The notes under the pieces were generated by a model. It was not told the origin of the DNA. It saw only the letters and a program-made list of their open reading frames with translations, and searched no databases. Shown in pieces: positions 25,586-33,425 of a stretch of 33,521 nucleotides of DNA. The stretch lies in the NCBI GenBank assembly GCA_022773025.1, contig JALEZF010000077.1, positions 1-33,521 on the forward strand, given 5' to 3'. Position 1 is the stretch's first letter. Every line of letters starts with the position of its first letter. The stretch is from Clostridium sp. (GTDB lineage Bacteria; Bacillota; Clostridia; Clostridiales; Clostridiaceae). Made by a program: the position numbers and the translations under genes.

Positions 25586-26098
25586 TTATTTATACTTTAA
25601 AACTATGTGATTCTCATCACTGTTATTTATATCTATTATTCGCTGATTGCTAGATCCCTTGAACTTTAACCCTTCTTTTTTCTTTGTTTCATCAAACTTT
25701 CCATCAACTAGAACATCAATATTATTTAAAAGGTCCTTCCATCCTGCTCTCTTATCTACATTGTCTAAGATATATTCATAGGTATATCCTGTATAACACC
25801 ATACATTTAATCCCTGTTCTTTAAAGTGCTTTGCCATATATGCGAATTTGTCAGCCTGCTCCCATGGATCACCACCGGAAAAAGTCACTCCTTTAAGCAT
25901 AGGATTTACTTTGACTTCGGCTATAAGTTTATCCATATCAAATTCTTCACCCCCATTAAAATCATGGGTCTCAGCATTAAAACACCCTGTGCAGTTATGT
26001 ATGCAGCCTTGAGCAAAGAAAACTCTTCTTATGCCAGGACCATTTACAAGACTTTCTTGAAGCATGCCGGAAAGTCGTACAGTCTTATCTTTTTTCAT
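25586..26098 (-). CDS. nrdG: Anaerobic ribonucleotide reductase activating protein (radical SAM)
   Basis: Radical-SAM activase that installs the glycyl radical in NrdD. The 170-aa protein carries the iron-sulfur cluster motif C32-x3-C36-x2-C39 (GCIHNCTGCFN) and the glycine-rich SAM-binding segment FSGGDPWEQ. The ATG at 26098 is used because GGAGGG lies 7 bases upstream. A second ATG five codons earlier precedes that site. Unlike the common nrdD-nrdG operon, nrdD lies about 2.9 kb away, with two plus-strand genes between, so the two are transcribed separately. A TATAAT at 26128-26133 (minus strand) may be its -10, with a poor -35. No NrdR box was found here. Confidence 0.95.
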   Translation of the reverse strand: MKKDKTVRLSGMLQESLVNGPGIRRVFFAQGCIHNCTGCFNAETHDFNGGEEFDMDKLIAEVKVNPMLKGVTFSGGDPWEQADKFAYMAKHFKEQGLNVWCYTGYTYEYILDNVDKRAGWKDLLNNIDVLVDGKFDETKKKEGLKFKGSSNQRIIDINNSDENHIVLKYK

Positions 26099-26278
26099 AA
26101 CAATTCCCTCCATTATCTCATTAATACATTATACACTTTGATTAATATATTTTCTATCAGTACACTTTTTTCATAACCAATATAGATAATACTTTCCTGT
26201 AGTTCATCTATGTAAATTTGCTGTATAATTATAATAAGAATTTTCTAATTATTATGTTTTCTAAAGGAGGCAATTAAA

Positions 26279-28282
26279 ATGAGAAATATCGAACTAGATG
26301 ATTTTACAAAGTACAAATTCCTTTCTTCATTAAACTTTTCGCCAAAAGGAGACAATGCCTGTTTCGTAGTTTCCAATGCAAACGTAGAAGATAACAACTA
26401 TGACTCTAATTTATGGATTTATAACGCCAAAAATGAGACATGCTCTCAGCTTACTGCATGTGATAAGGAAAGAAGCTACATATGGCTTTCTGATAATGAA
26501 ACTATACTTTTCCCATCATCAAGGGCTTCAAAAGATAAAAAGAAACTTGAAAATGGACATGAATTCACTCAATTCTACAAGATAAACATCCATGGTGGCG
26601 AGGCTGTCAAAGCTTTCAAAATTCCTAAGCTTGTATCTTCCATATATGAAATAGATGAGGATACCTTCCTTTTCACTTCCATGTATAAAATAGGCTCTAA
26701 TGACTTATCCAAATTATCTGATGACGAAAAAGAGGACGAGCTTAAAATTAGAAAAGAAGAAAAAGATTATGAAGTTTTAGATGAAATTCCTTTTTGGAGC
26801 AATGGTAGCGGATTTACAAACAAGCAACGTCATAGACTTTATAAATATGTAGTTAGTTCAAATAAAGTCACAGCTATCACAGATGAATACACCTCCGTTG
26901 GTGGTCTTCATTTAAATAAAAATAAGGATAAGATTATTTTCACTGGTAGCTCCTTCAAGGATAAGGCTCCTTTAAATGATAATTTGTATATTTATGATAT
27001 AACGAAAAATTCTCTCACTCATATAAATAAAGATGAAAATTTCTCTTATAGCTATGTTGACTTTATAAATGATGATACTTTGATAGCTTTAGGAAGCGAT
27101 ATGAAAAAATACGGTATCAATGAGGATGGAAAATTTTATTTGATAAGCTTAAGGGATTTTTCAAAAGCAATCCTAACTCCTGATTTAGACAAGAGTACAT
27201 GGAATTCCGTGGGTACTGATTGTCGTTATGGCGGTGGAAAGACCATGGTTATGGACGGAGAATACCTTTATTTTATAACAACAGAGATAGACAGTTCTTA
27301 TATAAATAGAATAGATATAAAAGGTAATATAGAAAAAGTAAGCTTTAACAAGGGCTCTGTTGACTGCTACGATGTTAAAGATGGAAAAATCTTAATGATA
27401 GCTCTTAGAGAGCAAAAACTTCAAGAGCTTTACAAAATGGATTGTGGGTCAGAAAAACAGCTTTCTACCTTTAATCAATGGGTACAAGAAGAACTGAAGG
27501 TAATAAAGCCTGAAAGTCTTAACTTTGAAGCAGTTCCTGGTATCAATATAGAAGGATGGGTTCTTAAACCTGCTGATTTTGATGAAACTAAGACATACCC
27601 AGCTATCTTTGATATTCACGGCGGTCCTAAGGGAATTTACGGCGATGTTTTCTATCATGAAATGCAGTTTTGGGCAAACGAAGGTTACTTTGTATTCTTC
27701 TGCAATCCTAGAGGTGGAGATGCCCATGGCAGCGAATTTGCTGATATAAGAGGAAAATATGGTACCATAGATTATGATGACCTTATGAGATTTACTGATG
27801 AGGTTCTAAAAAAATATCCTAATATAGATCCTTCAAACGTAGGTGTTACAGGTGGCTCTTACGGTGGATTTATGACTAACTGGATAATAGGTCATACAAA
27901 TAGATTTAAGGCTGCTGCCTCTCAAAGAAGTATATCAAATTGGATTTCGAAATTCTGTACTACAGATATAGGATATTATTTCGTAGATGACCAGCAAGGA
28001 GCTACCCCTTGGAATGATTATGAAAAGCTTTGGTTCCATTCTCCTCTTAAGTATGCGGACAAAGTTACAACTCCAACCCTATTCATACATTCAGAGGAAG
28101 ATTATAGATGCTGGCTTGCAGAAGGTATTCAAATGTTCACAGCGCTCAAGTATCATGGTGTTGATTCTAGACTATGCATGTTCAGAGGTGAAAATCATGA
28201 ACTTTCTAGAAGTGGTAAACCAAAGCATAGGATAAGAAGACTTACCGAAATTACCAACTGGTTTGAGAAATATCTAAAATAA
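26279..28282 (+). CDS. S9 family serine peptidase (acylaminoacyl-peptidase / prolyl oligopeptidase type)
   Basis: The 667-aa cytosolic peptidase has an N-terminal beta-propeller-like region (about 1-410) and a C-terminal alpha/beta-hydrolase domain (about 415-667). The catalytic triad is visible: Ser527 in GGSYGG, Asp608 in HSEEDYR and His640 in GENHELS. The oxyanion-side motif DIHGGP is at 445-450. The segment ENHELSRSGKP is common in the S9C subgroup. No signal peptide is present. The gene stands alone, divergent from nrdG, with AAAGGAGG 8 bases before the ATG. It probably degrades oligopeptides. The exact substrate is not shown. Confidence 0.93.
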   Translation: MRNIELDDFTKYKFLSSLNFSPKGDNACFVVSNANVEDNNYDSNLWIYNAKNETCSQLTACDKERSYIWLSDNETILFPSSRASKDKKKLENGHEFTQFYKINIHGGEAVKAFKIPKLVSSIYEIDEDTFLFTSMYKIGSNDLSKLSDDEKEDELKIRKEEKDYEVLDEIPFWSNGSGFTNKQRHRLYKYVVSSNKVTAITDEYTSVGGLHLNKNKDKIIFTGSSFKDKAPLNDNLYIYDITKNSLTHINKDENFSYSYVDFINDDTLIALGSDMKKYGINEDGKFYLISLRDFSKAILTPDLDKSTWNSVGTDCRYGGGKTMVMDGEYLYFITTEIDSSYINRIDIKGNIEKVSFNKGSVDCYDVKDGKILMIALREQKLQELYKMDCGSEKQLSTFNQWVQEELKVIKPESLNFEAVPGINIEGWVLKPADFDETKTYPAIFDIHGGPKGIYGDVFYHEMQFWANEGYFVFFCNPRGGDAHGSEFADIRGKYGTIDYDDLMRFTDEVLKKYPNIDPSNVGVTGGSYGGFMTNWIIGHTNRFKAAASQRSISNWISKFCTTDIGYYFVDDQQGATPWNDYEKLWFHSPLKYADKVTTPTLFIHSEEDYRCWLAEGIQMFTALKYHGVDSRLCMFRGENHELSRSGKPKHRIRRLTEITNWFEKYLK

Positions 28283-28330
28283 TATAATTTTATAATCAGA
28301 GAATAAATAATCATAGCTAGGAAATACTAA

Positions 28331-28355
28331 CCCTATATTTAATTTTAGTATAGGG
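28331..28355 (+). promoter_or_regulatory. Hairpin that overlaps the ribosome binding site of the CmpB-like gene
   Basis: CCCTATA (28331-28337) can pair with TATAGGG (28349-28355), which includes the first bases of the site TAGGGAGGAA. A competing pairing, ATACTAA (28324-28330) with TTAGTAT (28346-28352), would free the site. Whether either is used is unknown. Confidence 0.3.
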
Positions 28356-28365
28356 AGGAATCTTT

Positions 28366-28908
28366 ATGGATTTTGCAAACAGAGAGTTTCCGGCTATAAA
28401 CATTTATTCTCTGCTTTTTTATTTTGTCCTATATTCATTTTTAGGGTGGATAGTAGAAGGTCTCTACAGCCTTGCTGTTTGCGGAAGTTTCTCTAAGAAT
28501 GGATTTCTCATAGGTCCCTTTAAACCAATGTATGGTTTTGCCATGACTATAATGATAGTACTTCAGAGATACAATTCTAGTCTATGGTTTTTAGGTATTA
28601 TGAGTATCATCGTTCCAAGCACTGTTGAGTATATAACAGGTTTTTTATTGGATCATTTCTTAGATTTACGTTATTGGGACTATACAGGTCTTCCTCTCAA
28701 TATAAATGGCTACGTATGTATGCTTTTTTCAGCCTTTTGGATTATACTAGTGTTCGCTGCATTATACCTGCTTCAACCCATGATAAATAGCTTATATCTA
28801 AAGGCTCTATACATATTTAATTCACTATCTATAATTTTAGCAATGTACCTTATTGTAGACTTGGCCTTAACCCTTATGGCAAAGCTGCCAAAGGATAAGT
28901 TCATATAA
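28366..28908 (+). CDS. Putative ABC-transporter type IV membrane protein (CmpB/DUF1113 family)
   Basis: Integral membrane protein of 180 aa with about five hydrophobic segments. The family pattern is well kept: YSFLGWIVEGLY (about 23-34), GFLIGPFKPMYGF, the central TVEYITGFLLDHFLDLRYWDY, and PLNINGYVCMLFS. The family is common in Firmicutes and annotated as putative ABC transporter, although no ATPase gene is next to it and the function has not been established. AGGGAGGAATCTTT precedes the ATG. It lies 83 bases after the S9 peptidase with no clear terminator between, so they may be co-transcribed. Confidence 0.85.
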   Translation: MDFANREFPAINIYSLLFYFVLYSFLGWIVEGLYSLAVCGSFSKNGFLIGPFKPMYGFAMTIMIVLQRYNSSLWFLGIMSIIVPSTVEYITGFLLDHFLDLRYWDYTGLPLNINGYVCMLFSAFWIILVFAALYLLQPMINSLYLKALYIFNSLSIILAMYLIVDLALTLMAKLPKDKFI

Positions 28909-28953
28909 AAATTAGCCCCTGCTGATGATTAGGGTCAGCAGGGGCTAATTTTT
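28907..28953. terminator. Bidirectional terminator between the CmpB-like gene and nrdD
   Basis: Perfect 19-bp stem (28907-28925 with 28935-28953; core TTAGCCCCTGCTGA), 9-base loop, T-rich ends in both directions. It starts at the end of the plus-strand gene and touches the nrdD stop. Confidence 0.92.
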
Positions 28954-31070
28954 TATTCACAATCTCTATATCCGCACTCTCTTGTCGTATGAGTTAATCT
29001 GTCATGTCTTTCTGCATACTTTCCAGGTCCAAATCTCTCATCAAGACTTAAATATCCTGTAACTCTAGATACACCTTGTATATCATTGCTCCCGCACTTA
29101 GGACACTTTATATCTCCTGTGTCTAGATATGTTCCACAAGATTTACAGTATCTTATGTGAAAATTTATGCCCATATAGCTTATATTAGTGTTTTTGTAGG
29201 CATAATTTAAGATATCCATTATAGTCTCTCCATCTGGACGGTCATCTACTTCTATATAAGTTATATGTCCAGCATTACATAGCTTGTGATATGGAGCCTC
29301 TATATCTATTTTGTCCTTTATAGAAATAGGAAATCCAACTGGTATGTGGTAGCTGTTTGTATAGTAATCTTTGTCTGTAACTCCTGGTACTTCTCCAAAT
29401 ACCTTTTTATCCTGAAGGATGAATTTTCCGCTTAATCCTTCCGCTGGAGTTGCATAAGTACTCCAATTAAGCTTTGTTTCCTCAGTAAGTCTATCAGTGT
29501 ACTGTCTAATATGAGTTATTATCTTAACCCCCAATTCTTTAGACTTCTCATCTTCACCATGGTGCTTTCCTGTAAGAGCCTTAAGTGTCTCTGCAAGTCC
29601 AATGAATCCTATGCTCCAGCTTCCTTGCTTTAATATAGGCTCTATTGAATCATTTGGATCTAATCCTTCTGCTCCCTTCATAAGTCCTTGCCCTGCTACA
29701 AATGGAAGGTCCTTAACTTTTAGATTCTTAAGAACTCCATATCTATGCATCAAAGCTTCTTTTGCAAGATTTAGTCTTGAATCAAGAATTTCAAAGAATT
29801 TCTCTACATCTCCCTTTGCTAAAAGTCCTATTCTTGGAAGGTTTACGGTTGTTGGAGCTATATTACCTCTTCCTTTAGTTCCTGGCTCTCCATTTACATT
29901 AGACATGATATATGTCCTACATCCCATAGTTGCTGGAACAACACCTTTGTCATAATAACTTTTATTGAAATCTGCATCTATATTCATAAAAGTTGGATTC
30001 ATACGCTTGCTTGCTACTCTGCATGCTAATTCATATAGATAATAATATGGGTCCTGTGCTTCTCTATTGACCCCTTCCTTAACTCTAAAGATTATGTTAG
30101 GGAATATAGGCTGCTCTCCCTTTCCTAATCCCTTTTCATATTCTAAAAGGAATATTTCACATATCATAGCACTGTCATGATTTTCAGGTATACCTATATT
30201 TACTGAACTAAATGGCACTTGAGAACCAGCTCTTGAGTGCATTGTATTTAGATTATATACTATACCCTGCATAGCCTGATGAATTTGCTTTTTAAGCTTC
30301 TTCTCTGTCATCTCTTCAAGCTGACTTCCTGTAAGTCCATACTCTTCTAATTCACGTCTTATTTCTTTTCTAGTAGGCTCTACAAAGATTCCCATATCAT
30401 TATCGAAATCAGGATGAGACTGTCCACCAAACATATCATTTTGAGTAGATTGAAGAAGTATACAAGAAAGCTCTGCTGCAGATTCAATTCTCTTTGGAGG
30501 ATTTATAGTTCCGTATCCAGTATTAAATCCTCTTTCTAAAATCTCTCTAGTAGGTATATGTAAACAATTTGTAGTCAAATTGTAGCTATCTAAATCATGA
30601 TAATATAAATCCCCATTTTCGTGAGCTTTGGCTAAATTTTTAGGCATAGACGCTAAGTTATGCCACTTATTTGATTCACTTGCGATTCTTAATAATTTTG
30701 AACTAAAGTTATTTCCAACATTAGCATTATCTCTATCTGTTTCTACACCAATTTTTTCTATGGCTTTCATAAGGTCAGACTTTATCTCCCTAACCTTTGT
30801 TCTTTCTTTTCTATAATTGCTATAAGTCTTGCTGACTTCACCATAGCTTAAATCTGCCAAAGTCTTCTCAACTATGTTTTGTATTGTTTCTACCGTTATT
30901 TCATTTAATTCACAGTTTTCTATTTCCTTTATAACGTCTTTAGTTATCTCTATTATTTCACTTTCCTTCAATCCATAAGCGATTTCCTCAGATGCTCCTT
31001 TTACAGCATCCGCTATCTTTTGAGAATTGAATTCAACCTTACGGCCATCTCTTTTCACAACATGTAGCAT
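28953..31070 (-). CDS. nrdD: Anaerobic ribonucleoside-triphosphate reductase (class III)
   Basis: Oxygen-sensitive glycyl-radical enzyme that makes deoxyribonucleotides. The 705-aa protein has an N-terminal ATP-cone (about 1-90, starting LHVVKRDGRKVEF), a catalytic barrel, a zinc site of four Cys (C642, C645, C656, C659) and the glycyl-radical loop RVTGYL with Gly672. GGAGGGATACTTTA precedes the ATG. A good promoter and two NrdR-like boxes lie upstream, so repression by NrdR when dATP is sufficient is expected. The activase gene nrdG is nearby but in a separate unit. Confidence 0.97.
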   Translation of the reverse strand: MLHVVKRDGRKVEFNSQKIADAVKGASEEIAYGLKESEIIEITKDVIKEIENCELNEITVETIQNIVEKTLADLSYGEVSKTYSNYRKERTKVREIKSDLMKAIEKIGVETDRDNANVGNNFSSKLLRIASESNKWHNLASMPKNLAKAHENGDLYYHDLDSYNLTTNCLHIPTREILERGFNTGYGTINPPKRIESAAELSCILLQSTQNDMFGGQSHPDFDNDMGIFVEPTRKEIRRELEEYGLTGSQLEEMTEKKLKKQIHQAMQGIVYNLNTMHSRAGSQVPFSSVNIGIPENHDSAMICEIFLLEYEKGLGKGEQPIFPNIIFRVKEGVNREAQDPYYYLYELACRVASKRMNPTFMNIDADFNKSYYDKGVVPATMGCRTYIMSNVNGEPGTKGRGNIAPTTVNLPRIGLLAKGDVEKFFEILDSRLNLAKEALMHRYGVLKNLKVKDLPFVAGQGLMKGAEGLDPNDSIEPILKQGSWSIGFIGLAETLKALTGKHHGEDEKSKELGVKIITHIRQYTDRLTEETKLNWSTYATPAEGLSGKFILQDKKVFGEVPGVTDKDYYTNSYHIPVGFPISIKDKIDIEAPYHKLCNAGHITYIEVDDRPDGETIMDILNYAYKNTNISYMGINFHIRYCKSCGTYLDTGDIKCPKCGSNDIQGVSRVTGYLSLDERFGPGKYAERHDRLTHTTRECGYRDCE

Positions 31071-31086
31071 TAAAGTATCCCTCCAA

Positions 31087-31132
31087 ACACAATATCTAGT
31101 ATTAACTTGCTACATTATACTAAACATAGTTT
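31087..31132 (-). promoter_or_regulatory. Tandem NrdR-type boxes in the nrdD promoter
   Basis: Box 1 ACACAATATCTAGTAT (31087-31102) matches the NrdR consensus ACACwATATwTwGTGT at 14 of 16 positions. Box 2 ATACTAAACATAGTTT (31117-31132) matches at 12 of 16. The start-to-start distance is 30 bp, close to three helical turns. Box 2 overlaps the -10 and spacer, and box 1 covers the expected transcription start region. Confidence 0.7.
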
Positions 31133-31142
31133 CTCATAGCAA
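31114..31142 (-). promoter_or_regulatory. Predicted sigma-A promoter of nrdD
   Basis: On the minus strand -35 TTGCTA (31142-31137), 17-bp spacer, -10 TATAAT (31119-31114). Confidence 0.65.
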
Positions 31143-31227
31143 TTTTTATAAACATATTTTTTTTCGAAATTTCCCCTTTAATTAGTTCTAGCTTTCTCTA
31201 CATAGATTTTTTACACATTCCCTCCTG

Positions 31228-31257
31228 TTGACAAGGCAAAGTTTTCTCATCTATTCA
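31228..31257 (+). promoter_or_regulatory. Possible promoter of the DUF3048 lipoprotein gene
   Basis: Perfect -35 TTGACA (31228-31233), but the best -10 at 18 bp is only TATTCA (31252-31257). Confidence 0.3.
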
Positions 31258-31320
31258 TAAATTCACCCTATCTTTCATATAAATACTAAATATATTATAA
31301 ATTCAAGGGAGGTTTTTAAT

Positions 31321-32346
31321 GTGAATAAACATTTTATTTTAGCGTTAACCTTAGGAATTTCCATAAATTTATTAGGTTGTTCCTTAGCTGAAAAAAAGGA
31401 ACCTGACAACACAAAAGAGGCAACTGCAGAAACTTCAGCAAAGGTACATAATGAAGGAATTCCTTCGTCTTCAGTTAAAAGTCTGTTTACTGGAGAAGAA
31501 ATAAATTCTGCCATCAAAAATCAAACTCCATTTATGGTTGTCATAGAAAATTCTAAAGCTGCACGCCCTCAAAGTGGATTAAATGATGCTGATATAGTTT
31601 ATGAAACCATGGCAGAAGGAGGTATCCCTAGGTTCATTGCTGTTTTTCAAAAGAATGATGCCAAAGTTATTGGACCTGTTCGCAGCCTTAGGCCTTATTT
31701 TATAGATATATCTGAAGAGTATAATCTTCCCTTTGCTCATTGTGGTGGCAGCGATGATGCCTTAGCCTGTGTGAAATCAGAAGGCCTTATGTCTATGGAT
31801 GAGATAGTTAATAGCGGATCTTATTGGAGGGATTCTAAACGTAAAGCACCACATAATCTATATACTTCTTCCTCAAAAATTATAAGCACAATAAATAAAA
31901 AGGGCTTTAATAATACTCCATGTTGTAATTTAAAATTTGATAAAGATTATTGGATGAAAGATTCCTTAGAGTCCTGCAATTATATAGAACTTCCAATAAA
32001 TAGATCCTACAAAACCTCATATACCTTTAATAATGGAAAGTACTACAAAGTTATGGACGATGAAGCTTCAACAGACAGAGAAACTGGAGCACCTGTAGGC
32101 TTTAAAAACGTAGTGATTCAACTCACTAAGATTACCTTAAACAAAGATGGTCAGCACGTAGATATAGACCTAAAAGGTTCCGGAGATGGTTTTATACTAT
32201 CTAATGGAAAAATCAAGTCAGCAAAGTGGTACAAAGAAAATAATTCTACAGTATTGAAAGATGAGTCCGGAAGTGTAATTCCCCTTTCTCCTGGAAATAC
32301 CATATGGAATATAATTGACTCTTCTACTAAGATATCTAAAAATTAA
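31321..32346 (+). CDS. DUF3048 (YerB-like) lipoprotein
   Basis: The 341-aa protein starts with a lipoprotein signal peptide with lipobox NLLGC (Cys20), so it should be anchored on the outer membrane face. The rest matches the YerB/DUF3048 pattern: TPFMVVIENSKAARPQSGL, ADIVYETMAEGGIPRFIAVF, IGPVRSLRPYF, and a C-terminal part with GAPVGFKNVVIQ and GDGFILSNGKIKSAKWYK. The molecular function of the family is unknown. The start is GTG at 31321 with AAGGGAGG 8-9 bases upstream. An ATG two bases earlier is out of frame and is followed at once by TGA. Divergent from nrdD, with its own terminator. Confidence 0.88.
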   Translation: MNKHFILALTLGISINLLGCSLAEKKEPDNTKEATAETSAKVHNEGIPSSSVKSLFTGEEINSAIKNQTPFMVVIENSKAARPQSGLNDADIVYETMAEGGIPRFIAVFQKNDAKVIGPVRSLRPYFIDISEEYNLPFAHCGGSDDALACVKSEGLMSMDEIVNSGSYWRDSKRKAPHNLYTSSSKIISTINKKGFNNTPCCNLKFDKDYWMKDSLESCNYIELPINRSYKTSYTFNNGKYYKVMDDEASTDRETGAPVGFKNVVIQLTKITLNKDGQHVDIDLKGSGDGFILSNGKIKSAKWYKENNSTVLKDESGSVIPLSPGNTIWNIIDSSTKISKN

Positions 32347-32348
32347 GC

Positions 32349-32400
32349 AAAAAGAATGTGTGCCACATAATTTTTCATGTAGTACACATTCTTTTTAATT
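32349..32400. terminator. Bidirectional terminator between the DUF3048 gene and mgtC
   Basis: Outer 13-bp stem AAAAAGAATGTGT/ACACATTCTTTTT with a second inner stem ACAT/ATGT. A and T runs at both ends suit both strands. Confidence 0.85.
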
Positions 32401-32422
32401 TTATATAATCACCTATATAATT

Positions 32423-33136
32423 TTATATCGCTTCACATCTCACAATTCTTTTTACACCTACATCTGCCGCCACTAAATCTTCAATAAGTTTAGATGGGCT
32501 AAGACCCTTATTGAGTCTTATTGTATATTCACTCTCAGTATATCTTTCGTTTTCATCCTCTTCATTTATAGAAAAATCAACTCTAAGAATTTTTATATTT
32601 TTATTATTAAAGAATTGAGATATATCATGATACACTACCTTATCATTTAAATGCTCAATCTGAACAGTTAATTCATTGTAGCTTATCATATATTTTTTTT
32701 CAAATTTCTTTAGTATACCTAATACTAAAACAGCTGTTATTGTAGATGCAGCAGCTAAGAAATAATATCCCATTCCTATGCCAAGACCTATACATCCAAC
32801 TACCCATAAGGATGCCGCTGTTGTAAGACCTTTTATAGATCCTTTTTCATGTATTATAGTACCAGCTCCTAGAAATCCTATCCCTGATATAACTTGTGCC
32901 CCTAATCTCTGCATGTCCACTTTTACTACATTGGCCATAGCTGGATCTGTTTGTATCATCCTAAGGGCATCATTCACATTAAAACATTGAATAAGCGCTA
33001 CAACAGTCGCCCCTAAACACACTAATATATGAGTTCTAAAACCTGCTGGTCTATTTTTGTGCTGTCGTTCATATCCAATTACTCCTCCGATTATCACCGA
33101 CATAATTAATCTAGCTATAATTTCATAAGTTAACAC
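32423..33136 (-). CDS. MgtC/SapB family membrane protein
   Basis: The 237-aa protein has four to five membrane helices in residues 1-145 with the MgtC signature: GGVIGYERQ, RPAGFRTHILVCLGAT, GIGFLGAGTI and GLTTAASLW(V). A C-terminal soluble domain (about 150-237) is ACT-like. Members are linked to magnesium limitation and phosphate control, mostly from work on pathogens. Which role holds here is not known. The start is GTG with GGAGGACGAATT before it. An extended -10 promoter element lies about 140 bases upstream. No Mg-sensing M-box riboswitch was recognised in the leader. Confidence 0.9.
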   Translation of the reverse strand: MLTYEIIARLIMSVIIGGVIGYERQHKNRPAGFRTHILVCLGATVVALIQCFNVNDALRMIQTDPAMANVVKVDMQRLGAQVISGIGFLGAGTIIHEKGSIKGLTTAASLWVVGCIGLGIGMGYYFLAAASTITAVLVLGILKKFEKKYMISYNELTVQIEHLNDKVVYHDISQFFNNKNIKILRVDFSINEEDENERYTESEYTIRLNKGLSPSKLIEDLVAADVGVKRIVRCEAI

Positions 33137-33284
33137 AATTCGTCCTCCACCCTAATTTAAATTTTAATTTAATACCTAGACTATTTTTCTGAAACATTAT
33201 TTCACTCACTCAAATAATTTTCATTTTCCTTGTAACATATTTTACCACAACATTGTTTGTTTTATTGTATTTCCCTGTAATAGT

Positions 33285-33293
33285 ATTATATCA
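33285..33293 (-). promoter_or_regulatory. Possible extended -10 promoter of mgtC
   Basis: On the minus strand TGATATAAT, an extended -10 with a perfect TATAAT, but no good -35 at 16-18 bp. Confidence 0.4.
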
Positions 33294-33355
33294 TATTTTT
33301 TGTAATAGGTTATTAAAAATCACATAGTTATAAAATTCATTTGAAATATCATTTC

Positions 33356-33383
33356 ATAACTATATCACTATTGATATAGTTAT
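33356..33383. repeat. Perfect 12-bp inverted repeat upstream of mgtC
   Basis: ATAACTATATCA-CTAT-TGATATAGTTAT. An extra copy of ATAGTTAT lies at 33324-33331. No U-tract follows, so it may be a protein-binding site. Confidence 0.5.
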
Positions 33384-33393
33384 CAGTTTGTTG

Positions 33394-33425
33394 AAAAACC
33401 CCCTGTTTAAAAACAGAGGGTTTTT
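33394..33425. terminator. Intrinsic terminator near the right edge
   Basis: Stem AAAAACCC/GGGTTTTT with an inner CTGTTT/AAACAG stem, T-rich on both sides. It is probably for a minus-strand gene lying beyond the window, or bidirectional. Confidence 0.65.

Noticed and set aside
26099-26140. NrdR box upstream of nrdG
   Set aside because: ACATTATACACTTTGA matches the consensus poorly and has no paired second box.
29602-29955. 117-codon plus-strand frame inside nrdD
   Set aside because: Antisense shadow of a strongly conserved enzyme, with no binding site and no family features.
33137-33284. Mg-sensing M-box riboswitch in the mgtC leader
   Set aside because: No recognisable M-box core was found, and the leader is AT-rich without the expected conserved stems.
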